From Bradyrhizobium tropiciagri (lineage in GTDB: Bacteria > Pseudomonadota > Alphaproteobacteria > Rhizobiales > Xanthobacteraceae), in contig NZ_JAFCKF010000004.1 in assembly GCF_018130545.1 (NCBI RefSeq), forward strand, positions 507,501-571,500: a stretch of 64,000 bases of DNA, written 5' to 3'. Below are positions 45,987 through 55,367 of this stretch, piece by piece. Under the pieces are notes generated by a model, which was given only the letters and a program-made list of their open reading frames with translations, searched no databases and had not been told where the DNA came from. The stretch's first letter is position 1. Every line of letters begins with the position of its first letter. Both the position numbers and the translations under genes were made by a program.

Positions 45987-48050
45987 CTAAGCGCGCATCG
46001 CGTTCATCGTCAGCAGTTCATAGGTCGCCGCGGTCTCGCCGGTGCCGGTCGTGATCTCGACGTCCCAGCGCACTTCGCCATACTGCTTGTTGCGTGGCGT
46101 CTTCTCTTTCGCGGTTAGCCGCACCTGGATCTGCTCGCCCGGTTGGACCGGTTTCACGAAACGCAGGGTGTCGAGGCCGTAATTCGCGAGCACCGGGCCG
46201 TAGTCGGGATCGACGAACAGGCCCGCGGCGAACGACAGCAGCAGATAGCCATGCGCGACGCGGCCCGGGAAGAACGGGTGCCCCTTGGTCGCTTCCTCGT
46301 CCATGTGGGCGTAGAACGTGTCGCCGGTGAAATGCGCGAAATGCTCGATGTCGTCGAGCGTGATCTGCCGCGCCTTCGAGACCAGCGTGCGGCCGATCTC
46401 GAGATCATCGTAGTGATAGCGGAACGGGTGGAGGTCGCCTTCGAGCACCGGGCTGCCCTTGAACCAGCGGCCGGTGACGCCGCTCAGCATGCGCGGCGAG
46501 CCCTGCAACGCGGTGCGCTGCATGTAGTGCTGCAGGCTGCGGATGCCGCCGAGTTCCTCGCCGCCGCCGGCGCGGCCTGGGCCGCCGTGAACCATCTGCG
46601 GCATCGGCGAGCCGTGTCCGGTGTGCTCGGTCGCGCAGTCGCGGTCGATGATCGCGACGCGGCCGTGGAAACTGCTGATGCCGAACGCCAGTTCGGTCGC
46701 GGCCGGGATGTCGCGGGTGTAGACTGACGCGACCAGGCTGCCGCCGCCGCGGTTGGTCAGCGCGATGGCCTGGTCCAGATCGTCATAGCCCATCACGGTG
46801 CTAACCGGCCCGAACGCCTCGATCTCGTGCACTGCGGTCGCGGTGGCCGGCTTGGCGCAGTGCAGCAGCAGCGGCGGCACGAAGGCACCGCTCTTCGCGT
46901 TGGCATCGACCAGCTCGAAGTTGTCGGGATCGCCGGCCACGAGTTCGGCCTCGGTGCGAAGCCGGGCCACATGGGCAAGCACATCGCTGCGCTGGGCGAG
47001 ACCGACCAGCGGTCCCATCCTGACCTTGTCGTTTGCGGGATTGCCGATCGTGACCTTTGCCAGTCGCTCGCGCAAAGCCGTGATCACGGCGTCGATCTGC
47101 GCCGCCGGCGCCAGTGCGCGGCGGATCGCAGTGCATTTCTGCCCGGCCTTGACTGTCATCTCCTTCGCGACCTCCTTGATGAAGAGGTCAAACTCCGGGC
47201 TTCCCGGCACCGCGTCCGGCGCGAGGATCGCGGCATTGAGTGAATCCCGCTCGGCGATGAACCGGACGGCTTCGCGCGCGATCACCGGATGGCGCTGCAG
47301 CTTCTGCGAGGTATCGGCCGAGCCCGTGAACGACACCACGTCCTGGCAGGTGAGGTGGTCGAACAGGTCGCCGGTCGATCCGACGATGAATTGCAGCACG
47401 CCTTCGGGCAGCACGCCGGATTCGGTGATCATCCGGACCAGCTCGTAGGTGACATAGGAGGTGACGGTCGCGGGCTTGGTGACGACGGGAACGCCAGCGA
47501 GCAGCGCCGGCGCCAGCTTCTCCAGCATGCCCCAGCACGGGAAGTTGAATGCGTTGATGTGCACGGCGACGCCGTGCAGCGGCGTCACGATATGCTGGCC
47601 GGCGAACGCTCCGCCCTTGGAGAGCCCTTCGACATTGCCGTCGATCAGGAATTTGGTGTTCGGAAGCTCGCGGCGGCCCTTGCTGGCATAGGCGAACAGC
47701 GTGCCGATGCCGCCGTCGACGTCGATCATCGCGTCGGTGCGGGTCGCGCCCGCATGCAGCGATAGTTTGTAGAGCCGGTCCTTGTGTTGGCTCAGGGTGT
47801 CGGCCAGCGCCTTCAGCAAGCCCGCGCGCTGGTGGAACGACAGTTTGCGGAGATTCTTGCCGCCGACCGTGCGGCCATAGGCGAGGATCTCGCGCATGTC
47901 GAGATCGCTCCTGGTCGTGAGCGCCACCACGTCGCCGGTCACGGCACTGTGGATCTCGGCCGCCGGTTCGCCGGCACCGCTCCACTTTCCACGGACGAAG
48001 CTGTCGAGTTTCATGACGGTGTCCGTGCCGCTGGATTGAGGCTGTGTCAT
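45987..48050 (-). CDS. paaZ: Bifunctional phenylacetate ring-opening enzyme PaaZ
   Basis: A 687-aa fusion. The N-terminal ~520 residues are an aldehyde dehydrogenase; the C-terminal ~140 residues form a MaoC-like hydratase. Together they hydrolyse the oxepin-CoA ring and oxidise the aldehyde. The catalytic Cys is Cys306 in AGQKCTAIRRA, and NAFNFPCWGMLEKLAPALLAG and VVSFTGSADTSQKL are aldehyde dehydrogenase blocks. The hydratase part has FAHFTGDTFYAHMDEEATKGHPFFPGRVAHGYL. Length matches PaaZ. It follows paaG by 63 bp. The ring epoxidase paaABCDE is not in the window. Confidence 0.94.
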   Translation of the reverse strand: MTQPQSSGTDTVMKLDSFVRGKWSGAGEPAAEIHSAVTGDVVALTTRSDLDMREILAYGRTVGGKNLRKLSFHQRAGLLKALADTLSQHKDRLYKLSLHAGATRTDAMIDVDGGIGTLFAYASKGRRELPNTKFLIDGNVEGLSKGGAFAGQHIVTPLHGVAVHINAFNFPCWGMLEKLAPALLAGVPVVTKPATVTSYVTYELVRMITESGVLPEGVLQFIVGSTGDLFDHLTCQDVVSFTGSADTSQKLQRHPVIAREAVRFIAERDSLNAAILAPDAVPGSPEFDLFIKEVAKEMTVKAGQKCTAIRRALAPAAQIDAVITALRERLAKVTIGNPANDKVRMGPLVGLAQRSDVLAHVARLRTEAELVAGDPDNFELVDANAKSGAFVPPLLLHCAKPATATAVHEIEAFGPVSTVMGYDDLDQAIALTNRGGGSLVASVYTRDIPAATELAFGISSFHGRVAIIDRDCATEHTGHGSPMPQMVHGGPGRAGGGEELGGIRSLQHYMQRTALQGSPRMLSGVTGRWFKGSPVLEGDLHPFRYHYDDLEIGRTLVSKARQITLDDIEHFAHFTGDTFYAHMDEEATKGHPFFPGRVAHGYLLLSFAAGLFVDPDYGPVLANYGLDTLRFVKPVQPGEQIQVRLTAKEKTPRNKQYGEVRWDVEITTGTGETAATYELLTMNAMRA

Positions 48051-48113
48051 CGAACTTGAACCCTCTGACTTGTGATCAATGATGCGTCTCGCCTCGCCGG
48101 CGGAACGTTCAAT

Positions 48114-48905
48114 CTAGACGCGTCCGGTGAACAGCGGCGCGCGCTTTTCAAGAAAGGCAGTCACGCCTTCGGCGTAGTCGGCCGACCGGCCCGCACGTCC
48201 TTGCAGGTCGCGCTCGAGCTCGAGTTGCGCGTCCAGCGTGCTGGTCTCGGAGGCATCGAGCGCCTGCTTGATCAAGGCGAGACCGTCGGTCGGCTGCGTT
48301 GCAAGCGAGGCGGCGAGGGCGTTGGCCTCGGTCATCAGGTCGGCATCCTCGACGACCTTCCAGATCATGCCCCAGGATTCCGCGCGTTCCGCGGAGACCG
48401 GTTCGGCCAGCATGGTCAAGGCGCGGGCCCGCGCTCCGCCGACGAGCCGCGGCAAGAACCAGGTGCCGCCGGAGTCAGGGACGAGGCCGAGCTTCGCGAA
48501 GGCCTGAATGAACTTGGCCGACCGTGCGGCGATTACGATATCGCAGGCAAGCGCCACGTTCGCACCGGCACCCGCAGCGACGCCGTTGACGGCGCACACG
48601 ACCGGCATCGGAAGGCTGCGCAGCTTGCGCACCAGCGGGTTGTAGAATTTTTCGATCGGCGCGGAGAGGTCAGGCGTCTCGCCCGGCGTGAACACGCCGT
48701 CCGAGAGATCCTGCCCGGCGCAGAATCCGCGTCCCGCTCCGGTCAGGACCAGCGCGCGACACGACTTGTCCTGTTCCGCCGCGACCAACGCGGCCATCAA
48801 CGCGGTGTGCAGATCTGCGCTGAACGAATTCAGGCGGTCGGGCCGGTTGAGCGTCAGGATGCGATATCCGGCGTGGATATCGGTCAACACCAGATCGTTG
48901 GCCAT
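48114..48905 (-). CDS. paaG: PaaG, oxepin-CoA-forming isomerase
   Basis: A 263-aa crotonase-fold enzyme that converts ring-1,2-epoxyphenylacetyl-CoA to oxepin-CoA. The block TGAGRGFCAGQDLSDG is typical of PaaG, and VAAGAGANVALACDIVIAARSAKF plus GLVPDSGGTWFLPRLVGG support it. I chose the start MANDLVLTD at 48905. An operator-like palindrome sits 61 bp upstream. It forms an operon with paaZ. Annotation as a generic enoyl-CoA hydratase is the alternative, but the paaZ neighbour makes PaaG much more likely. Confidence 0.92.
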   Translation of the reverse strand: MANDLVLTDIHAGYRILTLNRPDRLNSFSADLHTALMAALVAAEQDKSCRALVLTGAGRGFCAGQDLSDGVFTPGETPDLSAPIEKFYNPLVRKLRSLPMPVVCAVNGVAAGAGANVALACDIVIAARSAKFIQAFAKLGLVPDSGGTWFLPRLVGGARARALTMLAEPVSAERAESWGMIWKVVEDADLMTEANALAASLATQPTDGLALIKQALDASETSTLDAQLELERDLQGRAGRSADYAEGVTAFLEKRAPLFTGRV

Positions 48906-49293
48906 GATTACCTCCCGTTGCGGCTTCTGATGACCGCAGGTCGCACGACCTGCGCCTGAAATACTATTGACCGTCCGGTCAGTCAATTATAATTATCCGT
49001 GCCGCGGTGTGGACGGCGTCTTCGGGCCTATCGGAGCGAGAGCAATTTTAGTCCCGATCGCGAATTCGGGCGCGACAAACCCACATCAAGATCGAAGCAA
49101 TTTCGCTCGCAGCATCAGACCGCGTATTTGAGATCCTTATGCGCGACGCTTGACACTTGTCAGATCGAGCTATCGGCGGAACCCGGGAAAGGTTCACGTT
49201 TACAACCGCGCTGCATGGCCACCATGACCGGTGAGTGCTGCCACAAATCGGCCTTATATGACCGGCGATTTCCGCCGCCATGAGGGCGAGCCG
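48906..49293. other. Divergent intergenic region paaG / AraC
   Basis: A 388-bp gap between divergent genes. It holds the TetR operator-like site (listed separately) and a palindrome TGACA-CT-TGTCA at 49149-49160, about 134 bp before the AraC start. The latter could be a binding site for the AraC protein or for another regulator; this is a guess. I see no gene. Confidence 0.5.
48966..48982 (+). promoter_or_regulatory. TetR operator candidate upstream of paaG
   Basis: ATTGACCGTCCGGTCAG, with the inner perfect palindrome TGACCG-TC-CGGTCA (48968-48981), lies 61 bp upstream of the paaG start. An almost identical sequence lies upstream of the TetR gene at 45140-45156. The layout fits a TetR operator overlapping the promoter. 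Confidence 0.75.
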
Positions 49294-50274
49294 ATGACAA
49301 TGCAGTCAGGCGATATGACAGGCTTCCGGTTTTCGACCGCGCACTTCGGCGCGCGAGACCGCCTGCCGATCTTCCGCGAGCAGATCGGGCGGATGATCGT
49401 GAAGCTCGATCCGGAGCCGCTCGACGACGGCGCGTTCCATGCCGAAGCGAGTGTGCGCGAGCTGCAGGGGCTCGGTATCGGATCCTGGGCGTGCAGCAAT
49501 CTCAAGATCGCGCGACCGCGAGAACTGCTCGACGGCAATGACGACCTCGTGCTGACGATCATTACGAGCGGCAACGTGCGGGCGTCGCAGCGTGGCCGCG
49601 ACATCGAGCTTAGCCCGGGTCAGGCCGTGCTGCAGTCGAGCGCGGAAGCCGGCGACATGGTGGTCCCGCTGGCGCCGAGCCGCTTCGTCGGCCTCAGGCT
49701 GCCGCGCAAGGCGCTCGCCTCGCTGGTTCACGATCCCGAAGACATGCTGATCCGCCTGCTGCCGGCGAACACCGAAGCGATTCGGCTGCTTGCGCTCTAC
49801 ATCAGGGAGCTCGACGACAGCTACCAGCTGTCGACGCCTGAGCTGCGGGACGCGGTCGTCAAGCATCTGACCGATCTCGGTGCGCTGATCATCGGCGCCA
49901 ATCGCGATGCGGCGGTCGCCGCGGAAGATGGCGGGGTGGCGGCGGCGCGGCTTGCCGCGGTCAAGGCCGACATTAATGACAATCTCAGCTACGGCGACCT
50001 TACGCTGCCGGCGGTGGCGGCGCGGCTGAAGCTGACGCCGCGCCATATCCAGCGGCTGTTCGAGAGCGCGGGCTCGACATTCTCGGAATTCGTGCTCGGC
50101 CAGCGTCTGGCGCGCGCGCATCACTTGCTGACCGATCCGCGCCACAGCCGCAGCACCATCGGCACGATTGCGTTTGAAGTCGGGTTCGGTGATCTCTCCT
50201 ACTTCAACCGCACCTTCCGCCGGCATTACGGCGCGACGCCATCGGATATCCGCGCGGTGCCGCGGCGCTCCTGA
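49294..50274 (+). CDS. AraC-family transcriptional regulator
   Basis: A 326-aa regulator with an AraC_binding_2-like N-terminal domain (FREQIGRMIVKLDPEPLDD, LQGLGIGSWACSNLKIARP) and a C-terminal double helix-turn-helix, ending RSTIGTIAFEVGFGDLSYFNRTFRRHYG. I chose MTMQSGDM at 49294, with GAGG 8 nt upstream; a longer reading starts 63 bp earlier. It lies next to paaG but divergent. No obvious own target cluster is adjacent, so its role is open. Confidence 0.88.
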   Translation: MTMQSGDMTGFRFSTAHFGARDRLPIFREQIGRMIVKLDPEPLDDGAFHAEASVRELQGLGIGSWACSNLKIARPRELLDGNDDLVLTIITSGNVRASQRGRDIELSPGQAVLQSSAEAGDMVVPLAPSRFVGLRLPRKALASLVHDPEDMLIRLLPANTEAIRLLALYIRELDDSYQLSTPELRDAVVKHLTDLGALIIGANRDAAVAAEDGGVAAARLAAVKADINDNLSYGDLTLPAVAARLKLTPRHIQRLFESAGSTFSEFVLGQRLARAHHLLTDPRHSRSTIGTIAFEVGFGDLSYFNRTFRRHYGATPSDIRAVPRRS

Positions 50275-50316
50275 CCGAACGTCGCTCCTCTCGACCGCAG
50301 TCGCGCGGTGCGTGGC

Positions 50317-50565
50317 CTACGGCTCGCCGCAACCAGGTACTCGCCGGATCTGTTCGATCAGCCGCCGCTGACGCTCGGCGGACAGCACAGGCTCGTTCGC
50401 GCACATCAACATCGCGACGCACGCGGCCTCCGGTTCGGCAGGCCAGGCGATGCTGCCGTCGATCGCGCCGTCGCATTTGAGGTAGGCGTTTTTCGCATCC
50501 CAGCGGATCGCGCTTTCGGGCGCGGGTGCCGCAGCGGCCGTCGCGATCAGTGCCGCTCCAATCAA
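50317..50565 (-). CDS. Small secreted hypothetical protein, start uncertain
   Basis: About 82 aa in minus-strand orientation. An Ala-rich hydrophobic stretch (IGAALIATAAAAPAP) looks like a signal peptide, followed by SAIRWDAKNAYLKCDGAIDG and ACVAMLMCANEPVLSAERQR, with four cysteines. I do not recognise the family. No ATG starts it nearby: a TTG at 50565 is the best candidate and has no clear ribosome-binding site. It may have lost its 5' end at the same place as the ORF at 50596-50967. Function unknown. Confidence 0.45.
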   Translation of the reverse strand: MIGAALIATAAAAPAPESAIRWDAKNAYLKCDGAIDGSIAWPAEPEAACVAMLMCANEPVLSAERQRRLIEQIRRVPGCGEP

Positions 50566-50595
50566 CAGGTGTGATCGGGATATCCGCCGATATGA

Positions 50596-50967
50596 TTCAC
50601 CAACGATGTCCGCGGCTACTATTACACCTTCATGGCGGGGCCGGGCCACGTCGATGTCGAGCTCGCCTTCAAGGAGATGGGCGTGTTCGGCCGTCCGCTG
50701 CCGCAGCATCTCAACTTCGACTTCTGGAATGCGGATGGCGTTCGGCTGTCCCACATCGAAGTTCTGTCTCAGGGCGCGGTCGCTCACCGGCACACCGATG
50801 CCGATCTGCCGGCGCGCCAGAGAATCAATCTGGCGGTCTCGACGCAATGGGGCGCGATCAAGGTCGGCGGCTACTACGAGATCGAGCTGAAGGGTGCGGT
50901 CGAGGCGGCGGCGCCGGTCGGCGCCGGCGTTAAGCCGGCCGAGCCCGAGCCGCCGGTGCGGCCGTGA
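50596..50967 (+). pseudogene. Probable 5'-truncated ORF with a prepeptidase-like repeat
   Basis: The frame opens directly after a stop codon and reads FTNDVRGYYYTFMAGPGHVDVE, then FGRPLPQHLNFDFWNADG and GAIKVGGYYEIELKG, with a Pro/Glu-rich end. The style resembles a beta-sandwich secreted domain. The internal Met at 50632 lies inside the conserved-looking stretch and has no ribosome-binding site, so I suspect an N-terminal part was lost. If it is intact, it would be a short protein of 111 aa. Function unknown. Confidence 0.4.
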
Positions 50968-51201
50968 TCGGACAACCACCAGCTACGTGCTGTCGCGCAC
51001 ACAGAATGATTGCAGGTGTCAATGCACGGCAACGTGTTTCACATTGTTGCCCAATGTCGCATATGTCCAATCCCCCGTCGCCCCAGTCCGAGCCTGCTTG
51101 CCATCGCGCGCATAAAAGGCAGCCCCCGGTGATCGTCGCAGCCGGCGACCTGAGTCGATTGCGATGCATTGAGGCGACTTGAGACCATCGAGGAGAATGA
51201 G

Positions 51202-52323
51202 ATGAAGTTTGCACTTCGAGGATATTGTCTTGCGCTCGGCGCGAGCCTGGCCTTGTCCAGCGCAGCCATGGCACAGGATATCAGTGTTGCCGTGGTTGGG
51301 CCGATGACCGGCTCCGAGGCGAGCTTCGGCCAGCAGTTCAAGAACGGCGCCGATCTCGCCATTGCCGACATCAACGCTGCGGGCGGCGTGCTCGGCAAGA
51401 AGCTGAAGCTGGAAGTCGGTGACGACGCCTGCGATCCGAAGCAGGCGGTGTCGGTTGCCGAGAAGATGGCGGGCGCGAAGATTCCGTTCGTCGTCGGGCA
51501 CTTCTGCTCGTCGACGTCGATCCCCGCCTCGGACGCGTATGCCGAAGGCAACGTGCTGGAGATCACGCCCGGCTCGACCAATCCGCTGTTCACCGAGCGC
51601 GGGCTGTGGAACACGTTCCGCGTCTGCGGCCGGGACGACCAGCAGGGAATGGTCGCAGCCGCCTATATCATCAAGAACTACAAGACCAAGAACGTCGCGA
51701 TCATCCACGACAAGACGACCTATGGCAAAGGCCTGGCCGACGAGACCAAGAACGCCATCAACGCGGCGGGCGTGAAAGAGAAGCTCTATGAGGCCTACAC
51801 CAAGGGCGACAAGGATTTTGCCGCGCTGGTGTCCCGCTTCAAGAAGGAAAGCATCGATTTCGTCTATGTCGGCGGCTACTACGCCGAAGCCGCGCTGATC
51901 CTGCGCCAGATGCGCGAGCAGGGCGTCAATGCCGTGCTGATGGGCGGCGACGCCCTGGTCGACAAGCAGTTCGCCGCGATCGCAGGTCCCCTTGCCGAGG
52001 GCTCGCTGTTCACCTTCTCGCCCGATCCGCGCAAGAAGGTGACCGCGGCCGCGACCTTGAAGAAGTTCAAGGACAAGGGCATCGATCCGGACGGCTATAC
52101 GCTCTACAGCTATGCCGCGTTCCAGATCTGGAGCCAGGCCGCCACCCGCGCCCAGACCACGGATGCCAAGAAGGTCGCCGCTGCCATCAAGGCCGGAAGC
52201 TGGGACACTGTGCTCGGCAACATCAGCTACACGCCGAAGGGTGACATCACGCTGATCGACTACGTCGTGTACCGCCGCGACAAGGACGGCAACTACGCCG
52301 AGCTGCCGGCCGCCGGCCAATGA
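51202..52323 (+). CDS. Branched-chain amino acid ABC binding protein
   Basis: A 373-aa LivJ/LivK-type periplasmic receptor with signal peptide ending SSAAMAQD. Family blocks are ISVAVVGPMTGSEASFGQQF, IADINAAGGVLGKKLKLEVGDD, VVGHFCSSTSIPASDAYAEG and YGKGLADETKNAINAAGV. I chose ATG 51202, preceded by GAGGAG at a 6-nt spacing. No permease or ATPase is adjacent, so it uses an importer encoded elsewhere. Two long inverted repeats directly follow it. Confidence 0.92.
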   Translation: MKFALRGYCLALGASLALSSAAMAQDISVAVVGPMTGSEASFGQQFKNGADLAIADINAAGGVLGKKLKLEVGDDACDPKQAVSVAEKMAGAKIPFVVGHFCSSTSIPASDAYAEGNVLEITPGSTNPLFTERGLWNTFRVCGRDDQQGMVAAAYIIKNYKTKNVAIIHDKTTYGKGLADETKNAINAAGVKEKLYEAYTKGDKDFAALVSRFKKESIDFVYVGGYYAEAALILRQMREQGVNAVLMGGDALVDKQFAAIAGPLAEGSLFTFSPDPRKKVTAAATLKKFKDKGIDPDGYTLYSYAAFQIWSQAATRAQTTDAKKVAAAIKAGSWDTVLGNISYTPKGDITLIDYVVYRRDKDGNYAELPAAGQ

Positions 52324-52329
52324 TCGCTG

Positions 52330-52430
52330 GCCGCGACATCGGCTCACCTCCCTGATCGATGTCGCGGCTATGCCGGCTCACAGCGCCAACGGACCAACCC
52401 TCTGCCAGTCCCGGAGGTGTTGGCGCTGTG
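52330..52430. terminator. Two consecutive 12-bp perfect inverted repeats
   Basis: Repeat 1 has arms GCCGCGACATCG (52330-52341) and CGATGTCGCGGC (52357-52368) around a 15-nt loop. Repeat 2 has arms CACAGCGCCAAC (52379-52390) and GTTGGCGCTGTG (52419-52430) around a 28-nt loop. They follow the binding-protein gene. Neither has a T-run, so they may be mRNA-protecting structures or a small RNA. Confidence 0.6.
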
Positions 52431-52515
52431 ACGCCAGGCGAGACCACTACCGATTGATTTATCCAACGACGGCCATCGCCGGACATCGTTCGAAGGCAAC
52501 GGAAGAGAGCAACAC

Positions 52516-53552
52516 GTGTCTGACATGAGTCTGAGCAATGGCGGCGGTCGTTCTGGCGAATGGCGCGCCGCTGGGCAATCTCAAGGATCGCCTCAAGGGC
52601 CGTCGCATTCTTATCCGCTGCTGGTGCGCGATCACGGTCTCGGCACTGCGCTGAAGCTGTTGCTCGAGACCCTGCCCTATGCGCTGGCGCGATGGGGAGT
52701 GTTGCTCGGCTTTGCCGCGGCGTGCGCGATCTGGGCCTTCGTCGCCGTGGGCGGCGCGGTGTGGCTCGGCACCCACGTTGCCAGCGTGTTCGGCTATTGC
52801 TGGCTGCTTGGCATCCTGCTGCTCGGCGGATGGATCTGGGGCGCCGTCCTGCGCTACACGCTGCACATGATCGCCTGCGGCCATGTCGCCGTGCTGACCG
52901 AGCTGATCACGCATGGCCGTATCGGCAACGGCAGCGAGGGGCAGTTTGCCTATGGCCGCCGGATCGTGATGGACCGCTTCGGCGAGGTCGCGGTGTTGTT
53001 CGGACTTGGTGCGCTGATCCGCGCCGTGCTCCGCGCGTTCCACAATGCGCTTGATTCGCTTGGCGAATGGCTGCCGGCGCCCGGCATGAAGGCGATCGTC
53101 GGCCTGCTCAACACCATCCTGTTGGCCGCGACCCGCTATCTGGACAAGGTGGTGCTGTCCTACGATCTGGCGCGCGGCGGCGACGATCCAGGCGCAACAT
53201 CAGGGATGGCCTGGTCTATTATTGCCAGAACGCCAAGCCGATCCTGACGACGTCGGTCTGGATGGTCATCGTCGAGCGGATCCTGAGCGTCCTGCTCTGC
53301 CTGCTGCTGCTGGTCCCCGCAGGCGTGGTGACGGTCTGGCTGCCGGAGGCGGTCAGGGAATATGGCGCCGTGGTCACCGTGTTCATCGCGGCCCTGCTGG
53401 CGGTCACGGTGCGTGCGGCCTTCATCCAGCCGCTGTTCTTGATCTGCATGATGATCCGCTTCCACGCGCTGATCGAGAGCCAGCCGATCAATTCGACCTG
53501 GGTCGGCTATCTCGACAAGCTGTCCGACAAGTTCCGGCAGATCGCACGCTGA
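52516..53552 (+). pseudogene. Membrane protein gene with a one-base frameshift
   Basis: From GTG 52516 the frame encodes a membrane protein (LLETLPYALARWGVLLGF, AACAIWAFVAVGGAVWLG, LLGILLLGGWIWGAVL) down to LARGGDDP near 53188. From there the second frame continues cleanly (RNIRDGLVYYCQNAKPILTT, ERILSVLLCLLLLVPAG). Adding one T after position 53190 would give DPWRNIRDG and a continuous 345-aa protein. So one base seems missing, by mutation or sequencing error. Several hydrophobic spans; family not recognised. The ATG at 52525 is an alternative start. Confidence 0.8.
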
Positions 53553-53613
53553 GGTCGGCGGAGCGCGGGCGCGCCGAGCTGATGCTGATCGAATTTCGCA
53601 ACGGAGATTTCTG

Positions 53614-54463
53614 GTGACCGATATCACGCTCGACAATGCCGGTGTCAGGCTTGCCGCTTCGGTTGACGGCCCGGTGGACGGTGAACCGATCCTGTTCCTG
53701 CACGGATTTGTCGTTGAGCCGGGACACATGGCAGGAGATCAGCAACCGGCTCAGGGACCGATATCGGATATGGACTCTGGATTTCCGGGGACATGGCCAC
53801 TCGGACCGGGCCGCAAGTTACGCGCTCGCCGACTATGTGTCGGACGCGCAGGCTGCGTTGGCCGCAATCGGGCGCCCGGCGGTGATCGTCGGGCACTCGC
53901 TCGGCGGCTGCGTTGCCGGTGTGCTGGCGCAGCGGGGCGATGGCAATGTGCGCGCCGCCTTGCTCGAGGATCCACCGTGGTATCTCGGGCAACCCGGCGA
54001 GTGGGAGAAGTCGGCTTTCCCAAAGCTGTTTTCGATCGTCAGCGCGCGTCAGGCCGCGTGGCAGCAGGCGGGCGCGCCGCTGGGCACCTATCTTGCGTTC
54101 CTTGCCGACTCGCCGACTCCGATGGGTGGGATCGGCCGCGATCATTTCGGTGTCCGTCATCTGCTAAGCCACGCCTCGGCGCTGCAACGGCAGGACGGGC
54201 GCTGCTGGGCGGACGGCAACGTTGCGGGCTCGGTTCTTGCGGCGATTCCGACCGAGCGGGAATTTCTGTGCCCGGTGAGGATTGTTCAGGCCGATCCCGG
54301 ATGTGGGGCCGCCTTTCTCAAAGACCACGATGCGCGCCTCGCGCAAGCTAATCCGCGTGCCGACATCGTTCGCTATGACGGCTGCGGCCATTCACCCCAT
54401 CGCGCCATCGCGTTCGAGCAGCGCTTCGCGGCGGATCTGCAAGCGTTCTTGTCGAGCCTGTAG
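53614..54463 (+). pseudogene. Alpha/beta hydrolase gene with a one-base frameshift
   Basis: From GTG 53614 (GGAG 7 nt upstream) the frame reads LDNAGVRLAASVDGPVDGEPILFLHG and then fails. From 53706 on, the next frame carries LSLSRDTWQEISNRLRDRYR, TLDFRGHGHSD, the nucleophile motif VGHSLGGC and the C-terminal GCGHSPHRAIAFEQRF. Removing one T from the TTT at 53707-53709 gives HGLSLSRDTW and a 282-aa protein. The family opens esters or amides; the substrate is unknown. Either the gene is broken or the base call is wrong. Confidence 0.8.
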
Positions 54464-54524
54464 TCGCGGCGAGCAGGGGCGCAATCCGGCACCTGACAAT
54501 CATAAATCGAAGGCGGGTACACCC

Positions 54525-55364
54525 ATGCAAGAGACGTCGGGCTACGATCCGAACTACGTGATGGGACGCTCGACCGCGGAGACCGACCGGCTCAAGCGAC
54601 AGTCGCAGCTCTACGATGCGTCGACATGGCAGGTCCTGAGAGAGGCCGGGATCACGCACGGCATGAAGGTGCTCGATGTCGGAAGCGGAGCCGGCAACGT
54701 CTCCTTCATTGCCGCAGGCCTGGTCGGGAAGGGCGGGGCGGTCGTCGGCGTTGACAGTAATCCCGCCATCGTCGCGGAGGCCGCGAGCACGGCGCGCGCA
54801 CTCGGCCTGAGCCAGGTCTCGTTCCGGGTCGGCGACATCGCCGCGATCGAACTGGAGCACGATTTCGACGCGGTCGTCGGCCGGCTGGTGCTGATCTATG
54901 TCAGGGATCCCGCGGCGCTGCTTCGGCAGCTGCTCGGGCACGTCAAGCCTGGCGGCGTCGTGGCGTTTCAGGACCTCGACTGGGGCGAGGGGCCGATTGC
55001 CAATCCGCCGTCGCCGCTGCTGTCGCAGGCCTGGGGCACTGTGAAAGAGATGTTCACCCGGGCGGGGCTGAACGACCGGATGGGATTGTCGTTGCACGGC
55101 GCCTTGGTGGCGGCCGGACTTCCCGCGCCCCGCATGAGCCTGTTCGCGCCGGCCGGAGGCGGGACGGATTTCGATGGCTACGACTACATGGCGAGCGGCC
55201 TGCGCAGCAACATGCCGCACATCGTCGAGCTCGGCGTCGCCACCGAAGCCGAGCTGGCGCTGGACAGTTTTGCCGACCGCCTGCGCACCGAGGTGGTTGC
55301 CGTGAATGGCGTGTTTGCGCTGCCGACCTTTGTCGGCGCTTGGTCGCGCAAGCCGCCGGGTTGA
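54525..55364 (+). CDS. SAM-dependent methyltransferase
   Basis: A 279-aa class I methyltransferase. The SAM-binding motif VLDVGSGAGNVSF lies at residues 49-61, with the acidic loop VVGVDSN and the VVGRLVLIYVRDPAALLRQ motif following. It begins MQETSGYDPNYVMGRSTAE. The C-terminal half is variable and presumably binds the acceptor, which is unknown. It follows the broken hydrolase gene after 61 bp and converges with the TetR gene 3 bp downstream. Confidence 0.88.
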   Translation: MQETSGYDPNYVMGRSTAETDRLKRQSQLYDASTWQVLREAGITHGMKVLDVGSGAGNVSFIAAGLVGKGGAVVGVDSNPAIVAEAASTARALGLSQVSFRVGDIAAIELEHDFDAVVGRLVLIYVRDPAALLRQLLGHVKPGGVVAFQDLDWGEGPIANPPSPLLSQAWGTVKEMFTRAGLNDRMGLSLHGALVAAGLPAPRMSLFAPAGGGTDFDGYDYMASGLRSNMPHIVELGVATEAELALDSFADRLRTEVVAVNGVFALPTFVGAWSRKPPG

Positions 55365-55367
55365 AGC

